Assembly (NCBI GenBank): GCA_026874595.1
Contig: CM049314.1
Coordinates: 56,337,300 to 56,401,299, forward strand
DNA length: 64,000 nt
Direction: 5' to 3'
Origin: Sipunculus nudus
Lineage: Eukaryota; Annelida; Sipuncula; Golfingiida; Sipunculidae
Position 1 is the stretch's first letter, and every line of letters begins with the position of its first letter. The notes beneath the pieces are model-generated. The model did not search any database. It was not told where the DNA came from and worked only from the letters and a program-made list of their open reading frames with translations. A program made the position numbers and the translations under genes. This document shows positions 56,716 to 64,000 of this stretch, in pieces.

Positions 56716-59694
56716 TTCCACTGGGCGCTTATGGTCTTATTATCGTCAAACACTCTTGGTTTAATTTAGCTTTAAAATCTATATTAAAATGAACTTAAGC
56801 CAGAATGATATATACATATTTATTATCCATAGAATATCCTCTGTTAGATGAGATATATATGAAAAATGTCTTAAATTTTTCTATGAAGATTTTAAACTTT
56901 AAATAATTTATTTTATATTATTTCAACGCGATATATATCTCACATTTGGCAAATGGTATGTATGTAAAAATAGTATCACATGGAAGTACATACAAATTTC
57001 TCCTGGCGTTTTTTGTTATTATTATTACAGTCTTTAATTATTTAAAGTCTTTTTTCCAATTGAATTTTTAATTTGAAAATTGTATGATACAAACAATGCA
57101 TATTTATTTAAAATGGTTTATAACTGCTAAACTAAAATAGATAATGAAAAAAAAAATAGAAAAAACGCATTTTAGAAGTATACATCTCAACGTACCTATA
57201 TGCACCATTTGAAAACTCTACATTTGGTGTTTTTTAAGAAATATTGCGCCGAAGAACGTGCTGATTGTTTAATTGTTGATTTGAGAAAACAGTTTGGGAA
57301 GAGTAGTTTCCTATTTAATGGGAAACAGGAATATTAGCGCCAGTGACAGTCGTATATTTTTATTATATATTATGAACTTAATTGGTTTCGATATACAAAA
57401 TTGAAAATTAAATAGTTTGTCATGGTGAAGAAGACGATATTAAAACACGAAATGTTATCTCAAGAACTGTCAAACAGAAGTAGGCGGAGCTTACTACTCC
57501 GAGGGGCTGGTCATCGGTAATTAGGTCACGGGCCACCGCGCCGGGACACGCGTCAGGTTTAATGATCATAACCAGGATGCATTTGCGACAAACTTACCAG
57601 TCTCTGAGTTGATGTATACTATTCTTTATTGTAACTATAAAACACGGAGTTACCAATTAGAGATTTTCCTGATGTGTCACAATAGATACAATTAAAGAAA
57701 GGCCTGCACAAGAGTTGAATGAAAGAGCAATTAGACTGAATAGAGTGGTCATGTAATCAAGCCTAAGCAATTACAGTCATTATGTAAATACCCGGCACCT
57801 CAGCTCTGACACTTGAATACACAAAGTCCCAATTAACTTAAACACCTGCACCTTATCATATAGTCATGATGAAATACAGAGAGGGAGAATCGTAGTTAAA
57901 TAGACTGGCCCTTAGTACATTACAAGGTGTGAAGTGACTGATTATCACTCTGTCCACCCTGTGCAAACATTCGAGGCACATCAAGTGGCATTGAATTCCA
58001 CTGTTTCTAAATTTACTCCTCCGGTAATAAGCATTTTGATGAACCTGAGTCTTAGTATATTGCCCAAAGTATTTATGTGGTCTTGTACTGGCGGCGATAC
58101 CCCTCATGGAGAGAATAAAGATAGGGGGTAGGGTCAAGATCAACCATTCCAATCCTCATCACTCGTCAACAGTCTTGACGGGTAAACAACGCCAGTAAAT
58201 ATCACGACTTTAAATAATAGTTTAATTCCAAATATTTGATAAGTTCGACGTTAGAAGTGATCCAAGCCTAATAAAAACTGCTTTAATCTTTTTAAATATA
58301 AATGACACTTAAAAACTTTAATTAAACGAGTTTACAATCGATTAATAGCGCCAATCACTTTTTTTTGCACGCAAAACATTATATTACGCTACACTTGTAT
58401 TTACAATCTCTGAGTCGGAAATCAACCACAACTTGTGCTGTAGTTCGCAATATGCGTTATGCTTATTAAAGAGCAACCCCTTTCTACATTTGGCGCAAGG
58501 ACGATAACGTAACAAGCGAAATTTTTTTGCGCAAACGTATTCAATTTATACTTTCTGGAAACACTGGTCTTAACAGTTTATTTTTAATATGGCAATGTGT
58601 CTTGGCCGTAAAGGCTGTATCAAGATGGAGTTATACAAGATGTAATCAAGAGGAGTTACAAGGAGCTTTCCTAAGTAAAAAAGATCTATAATTACATATA
58701 ATGTTTTCATATCATTCTTTTTAAATTGACAGTTCCATCTTCAGCCATTAATCAATAATAACAAAAAAAAAATGATTTTTCATGAAATATTTCTCCTATT
58801 TACAAGATCACAAAAATATATTTCCTCAATTATGCAAATTGGGAAAATAATTGTGGAAAAGTCAATTAAAAAACAATTATGTTTATGAAGTAGATTGGTA
58901 ACGCGCATAATCATAGCGGCCAAATTGTTATTGTGTTGTTATTTTTTGTTGGTATTACATCATCAGACGCACGCGCTTTATAACAATAAAATATCAGGTT
59001 AGGTAATGAATACCAGGATAACGAAAACCTGTCAAGACTGCTGCTGTAATCACCTGTCTGGACGTTTACTTTTTACGGTTTTATAGTATTTGGCCAGCTT
59101 TTTCCTTCGTATTACGGGCAGATCCTTTCCATGCAGTTTTTACTACCTGACCCCACACAGACGTAAAATTCCCTTTTAGGGACTCCAGCCTAAACCCGCG
59201 CCCCGTCTACGACGTTTTTTGGGCCTTGCTTGGTATCATGTGATATAAAGCATTTAATCAGTGCCGGTTTGCATTGCGACTGGGAAGGTTACAGCCTAGG
59301 GTTAAATGTTTTTCACCACACAAATTCCAAAACGTTCTTAATAATATTCATGGAGAATTTATGAAGGATAAGCAATGGGTATCAAATTATGTCTGTAATC
59401 GGTTTCATCTGCTGTCTTTAATAAATTTCAGTGAGCAAAAGAATAATTGATGGGATAAAGGGTTGATTAAAATTTGAGGCGGGCCTGGTTGTGGATACAA
59501 GTGTTGGCGGAGGAATTCGCCCGGTGGGTGTTTTTTACTTTAAGGTGTTATCACTTAAATTACATGCAACAGAGAAAAGATAAACTTGTGAATTGTGAAT
59601 TATGCATTCTCACTGAAACATTTCTCGGACTGAGAAACAATTTGAGGGCGGAGTTCTGAAAATGGTGTCTTACGTTATAGGTAAGGTGGCCTAT
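56716..59694. other. No gene recognised
   Basis: AT-rich sequence. A 98-codon minus-strand frame at 57856-58152 reads plausibly in part, but no family or splice context supports it. Short GC-rich patches are at 57480-57560 and 59160-59240. Confidence 0.4.
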
Positions 59695-60531
59695 TGTAGA
59701 GACACCTGGTGGACGAAGAAAGTACTAAGAAGAAGCAGTCTTAAGTCGAGTCATCAAGTCTAGGGGAAAGAATAAAGAAGTCAGTGTTTTTTTGTTAACA
59801 AATAATTATAATTTATTCTTAAAACAATCCGAACATTACCATGCACTAAATCAATACAATTACACAGTATAACAACTGTACAATAGTAAATCAATACAAG
59901 TATATAAATAAAGTGTACAGTACCTAGATACCACCACTGTCACAACGACAAAATGTCCTTTAAAGCATATAATCAAGATGAACAGTTCACAAAAATCTTC
60001 TCAGAGAATAACAGTCCAGGTCAATCACAAAATCAATTTGTTGTAATCCAAAAGTGAAATCCTGGCAGTGATCCCATAGGCAAACTGAAGACTATATAAA
60101 ATCTGTTACTAATTCGAAGAAAAGCTATAACTGCCGCAGTTGTCGGAAAAGGTTCACCAACTGACTTACACTCTTCTGTGTCCGCTGGAATATTTCTCTC
60201 CTCTCTATCGGCTCTCAAACACAGCCCCTTATTTATAACTTTTACGCCTCAAGCCGAGAACTTTCCATTCCCGAACAATCTAAAGAACCTAACATAATAC
60301 AAAGTACAGGAAACATCTAGAATAACGAACGCTGTGTTTCTACATATCAGGGTAAACACGTGGGCCGGCCCGACTCGGCTAGGTGAGAAAGCCCCTAACT
60401 AGCATGACCGCTGTGTTTACACGTCAGACCCCACGCGTGGGCCGAGCTATGCCGCCATAGCAACGGACAATGCTAGCGCCGCACATACACATGTAAGACT
60501 GCTGCATACAATAAAAGAGACATCTGTAACA
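59695..60531 (-). mobile_element. Solo LTR-like element, copy 2 (minus strand)
   Basis: Read on the minus strand it begins TGTTACAGATG, carries a TATA box (TTATAAATAAGGGGC, around 60228-60241) and ATTCCAGCGGACACAG, and has an AATAAA-type element before its end. It matches 13241-13997 through most of its length, with extra sequence in U3. The left limit (TGTAGAGAC at 59695) is tentative. No internal retrotransposon genes flank it. Confidence 0.6.
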
Positions 60532-60552
60532 ATATATATATATATATGGGTG

Positions 60553-60654
60553 ATTTAGGACACAGAAAAAATGTTTACCTCAGATAATATCTGACTAGGT
60601 TTTATCTCGTCGTATCGAGATAAAATATCGAAATATTGTTTCTGTGTCCTAAAT
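60553..60654. mobile_element. 102-bp hairpin MITE
   Basis: A perfect 16-base inverted repeat, ATTTAGGACACAGAAA (60553-60568) and its complement (60639-60654). It encloses a second perfect palindrome, TTTTATCTCG (60600-60609) with CGAGATAAAA (60616-60625). TGA on each side may be a 3-bp target-site duplication, as in PIF/Harbinger-type insertions. It abuts the LTR-like element. Confidence 0.65.
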
Positions 60655-61161
60655 GAGCCACCGTAGATATTCAGAAGATTGTATACTAGCTCTGTATAAT
60701 GAAAGAGGGAGTCCTTGGTACCTACATCTTTGTAGTTCATATGGCAGACGAAGAAAAGGCAAAGTATTTGGCAAAATGAGTGCTAGACTTTGCTGGTGTT
60801 AAAACATGTTACAATGCCTTAAGTTAGAGGGGTCAGATTTAAGCTCCACATGTTAATTGTTATGCTGTGGGCACTTTGTGCCGACACTGGAAAATTACTT
60901 GCCACCAGTGTTTATTTGGTTTATGTAAAGCGATATAATTTTTAATCTGGGTTCACCGCACCTATAAGTTCAGAAAAGGGAGATCAGAGTAGTTTTGCAA
61001 TAAGCCACAGATGCCGTTACGTATATCAAGCATTTTATAAGCACAGCCGCAAACAAATGTCTTATCTGTCCCTCCTACTTGAAATACTTGCACCTCGAAA
61101 ACCTGGTATTAATTGAAATCCGATATCTCCCTCTTTCTCTAACAAAATAAGTACCTATCCC

Positions 61162-61214
<53 letters not shown>

Positions 61215-61997
61215 GAAATAATAAAAATAAATCTGTTTTCATGAGTATTTTCCAGAGCTGTTTCATGTACCGTGTTTGGTTTCTTCACCGCAAACAATCA
61301 TTCGTTATAACTGAGAAATAAATATATTGATATTCGTTATAATAGAGAAATAATTATATTAACAGGATTATATTCGTTATAAAAGAGGAATAAATATATT
61401 AACAGAATTATACTTGTTATATTGTTGCCAAGCAAGCCTATCTGGACATAGCTGATGATGTATCAGACATTTATATCTGATCGACTTAAATTATGAGAAG
61501 AGAACAAGCCTAAATCTTGCACGTGCTGGCCTGAAGACCATGAGGGGTCAGTGGGTACAGCTGTTGACCGTCCATTCTCGTCTGCTGCCATTCATGCTCT
61601 CGTCTTTATGTCATCTATAAACAAATTAGCCGGGTCACGACCGGGTCACAAAGATGTGCAAACACTTAACAGGCCTAATCTCCTGCCACATGGCATTATC
61701 CATTAATCCCTCTGCTAAGGTGTTATTTTCCCCCTAACAATCAGACTTCAGTCCACAGTATGCATAGCCATCTGCCATATTTGCCTTTTGATGAACAGAG
61801 GTCAGCGGAGATACAGGTGAAGTCAGGTCAACACCTGTTCAAATGTGTGAGGTTTAATTGTGTAAGTTTTTCTCAGTGATATGCATTGAGACGCATAATC
61901 GCAGCAGATACACGCTTCAGCGCTTTGACATGGAGGAGAAAGAGGTGTTGGTGTCAGTATTTATCCTCCCCCAGTCAAGTCGAGAATAATACAATAA

Positions 61998-61998
<1 letters not shown>
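60655..61998. other. No gene recognised
   Basis: AT-rich sequence with an (AAT)n tract and a degenerate triple repeat of ATTCGTTATAAT..GAGAAATAA-like words near 61300-61420. Confidence 0.4.
61163..61213 (+). repeat. (AAT)n microsatellite
   Basis: About 17 units of AAT. It gives poly-Ile or poly-Asn runs in translation. Confidence 0.95.
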
Positions 61999-62068
<70 letters not shown>

Positions 62069-62095
62069 ATGACGTTAATATATATATATATACAT

Positions 62096-62165
<70 letters not shown>
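61999..62165. repeat. Compound AT/CA microsatellite
   Basis: Several TA runs interrupted by TTACGTATATATGACG and a short CACACACA stretch. Confidence 0.95.
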
Positions 62166-62169
<4 letters not shown>

Positions 62170-62990
62170 CAAGACTTTAACCTACATAGGTTTCAATGTA
62201 TTTTTCGTAAGGCCTGTAGGTCCTCACCCTTCGGAAACCCGTTATATAATTGCTGGGTCACCGAGGTTTTAACACTATAGGTTCCTTTGGTTAAGGCTAT
62301 GTTATATCTGCTTGAGGGCCAGGTCACAACTGAACTGTATACGTTCATCTACCACCGCGAATATTATGGCCCAGGAAACAAGCGGCTGTGGAGACTGGCT
62401 GCGATTTTTTGTCATAAAAATAATAATATCGCACGAGCAGCGCACGACTTCCAGTGACCACCTGTCACTGGTCGTACGACTGTCCGTGACTTCCAACCAC
62501 TGCAGGTCGTATAACTACTGGTTGTTTTAGGTCGTACCCCAAAGTGTGACTTGTGCTCCGTATACATCTTGCCAGCGGTCCATTTTACAGGACGAGTCAC
62601 CAAACAAAACAACTGCAGCCAGCTGAATTTAACCTTTTATTTTTTTGTATTTCTTACAAAATCAGAAAAAATAGGTATCTGGGGAAACTCTTCACATTCT
62701 AATCCAGGATCCAGGAATTTTTTCTGCAATATTTTTTTACCTTTGACATAAGACCTGGACAAATTCGACATTTGGTTATACCCCGAACAAAATAAAAATA
62801 AAGTTATAATGTAAAATAATGGATCATCTAAATCTATTATGAATTTATATATATAGGATTCTGATTAATATAAATATATTACATATGGGCACACATAACT
62901 TCATGAATGAAGGCAAAATATAAGCCCACGGAGCAGAATTTGTCAGGTAAATCAACATTATCTGTCGATCTTACCTATATGTAAATTTTT
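62166..62990. other. No gene recognised; small hairpin region
   Basis: Includes the stem-loop CCAGTGAC-CACCT-GTCACTGG (62451-62471) followed by the palindrome GTCGTACGAC and two more GGTCGTA words. This may be a remnant of a mobile element. Confidence 0.4.
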
Positions 62991-63036
62991 TTATATTATA
63001 TTATATTATATTATATTATATTATATTATATTAAAT

Positions 63037-63077
<41 letters not shown>
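62991..63077. repeat. (TATAT)n and (AT)n repeats
   Basis: About ten copies of TTATA/ATATT pentamers followed by a TA run. Confidence 0.95.
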
Positions 63078-63080
<3 letters not shown>

Positions 63081-64000
63081 CATAAACTATGTAGGTATTG
63101 TATGTGTAAGGGAGATGGGGTGGTGTCAGGGTGTGAAAGTTCTCCTTCCAGGCGGTGTCTTTCATATTGTGTCCATCAGGTTCACAAAGGCGTCTGGAAC
63201 ATGAGCCAAACGTCAAAAACAAAACCTGTGCTGATCACTTTTCACCTAACGCAGAATACTTCATAAGGTGTGGTAGACAAAAGTATATTACAGTCCACAG
63301 CACAAGAAAGAGGAGAAAATGGGACACATCAAAGGTAATATGTAAAAACCCTTCATTAACTACAAAAAAGAGTCCACTGTTACATAAATATAGGCCTCCG
63401 CCATGGATCATGATCAAGCTTTAGTGTGCTCTATATAAACGAAGGCAATACTGTGCATGAGTGTCTTTATGTTCGCGAGGGTATATCAAATTCGCGATTT
63501 CCGCGACAGTGATGTTATCGCAAAAAAAATACGGGAATTTTAGAACAGTTGAGTAATTCTGACCAAATTATTGATCTCACCTATCTTCTTCATAAACCTA
63601 TACTGTGCACGTGGAATTAGAAAAAGACCTTGAAAGCACGGCTTATAATATGAGAAATATATTCGAAGTGAATAGCTAGCCTCCCATTGCCATTACTGAA
63701 CTTGTAAAGTTAATGAAGACACGCATCGGATTATACTTATATATAAATAAAAATCATGTTGTGTATTACACTTAAATTAATTTTCTGGCGAGATCGCGAA
63801 AAAGAACCCATCCGAAACACTAAAATATATCGCAATGTTGAGTTACTAACACAATAACATACAAACAGAATTCTACATTGTTCCTTCGACCAAGTTCAGC
63901 TCGGCAACGAAATAGATTTTTTTTTTCTGGTCGCCAGATCAAACTTTAAAATTCTTCATTGGCAGTCACCCATTATACTCCTCCAGTGTTACTTTATGTA
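63078..64000. other. No gene recognised
   Basis: An 89-codon plus-strand frame (63155-63424) has a basic stretch (HSTRKRRKWD) but no known domain or splice context. Confidence 0.4.

Noticed and set aside
57856-58152. 98-codon minus-strand frame
   Set aside because: No recognised domain, and probably a repeat fragment or chance.

Overview
The window is AT-rich, intron-containing, gene-poor eukaryotic DNA. Most of it is interspersed repeats, satellites and microsatellites. I infer a marine lophotrochozoan, most likely a mollusc and probably a bivalve. The grounds are: repeats that open with a GGGACCCATRGGTCAC-type motif and close with GGACGGACGG tracts plus TCAGCTGAGCTAAAAA; tRNA-headed SINEs with a TTCTCCGGGT-type body; and a secreted CUB-only gene family. 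The exact taxon cannot be read from the sequence.

The clearest coding content is a plus-strand pair of CUB-domain paralogs. The 3' part of gene A lies at 204-1037 and carries its last CUB domain on two exons. Gene B runs from 6189 to about 17189. It has a signal-peptide exon, two exons for CUB1, two exons for CUB2 and a short terminal exon whose position is uncertain. The two CUB2 domains are split at the same place and have equal exon lengths (134 and 220 nt), so the genes are tandem duplicates. Both CUB2 domains carry a CCSC cluster and lack the usual fourth CUB cysteine. Gene B is long because its introns hold transposons: a 4.4-kb interspersed element in intron 2 and a solo LTR in intron 3. 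The acceptor of gene B exon 3 is the last unit of a 31-bp tandem repeat that copies the splice site.

Downstream, 17984-22773 is a foldback element with arms of about 1.1 kb that both carry the same unrecognised reading frame. At 23030-23272 there is a TATA box followed by a 59-codon reading frame with one membrane segment. From 24.5 to 37.4 kb there are SINEs, a 1.8-kb minisatellite (26.9-28.7 kb), an ACATA low-complexity block, a (TAA)/(TTA) palindrome and a 2.1-kb TC-rich satellite interrupted by a SINE with a perfect target-site duplication. A TA-flanked MITE (41.4 kb) and a second copy of the intron-2 element (42.7-45.9 kb) follow.

The second convincing gene is a small two-exon gene at 48755-49272. 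It encodes a 75-residue protein starting MGCGSSSS, a likely N-myristoylation and palmitoylation signal, and has two perfect CRE palindromes in and around exon 1. The rest is duplicated noncoding DNA (54.1-56.7 kb, including an apparently identical 554-bp tandem duplication), a second LTR on the minus strand (59.7-60.5 kb), a 102-bp hairpin MITE at 60.55 kb and microsatellites.

No rRNA gene, functional tRNA gene, CRISPR array or intact autonomous transposon was found. Exon boundaries come from reading splice motifs and matching phases. All repeat family assignments are by eye.
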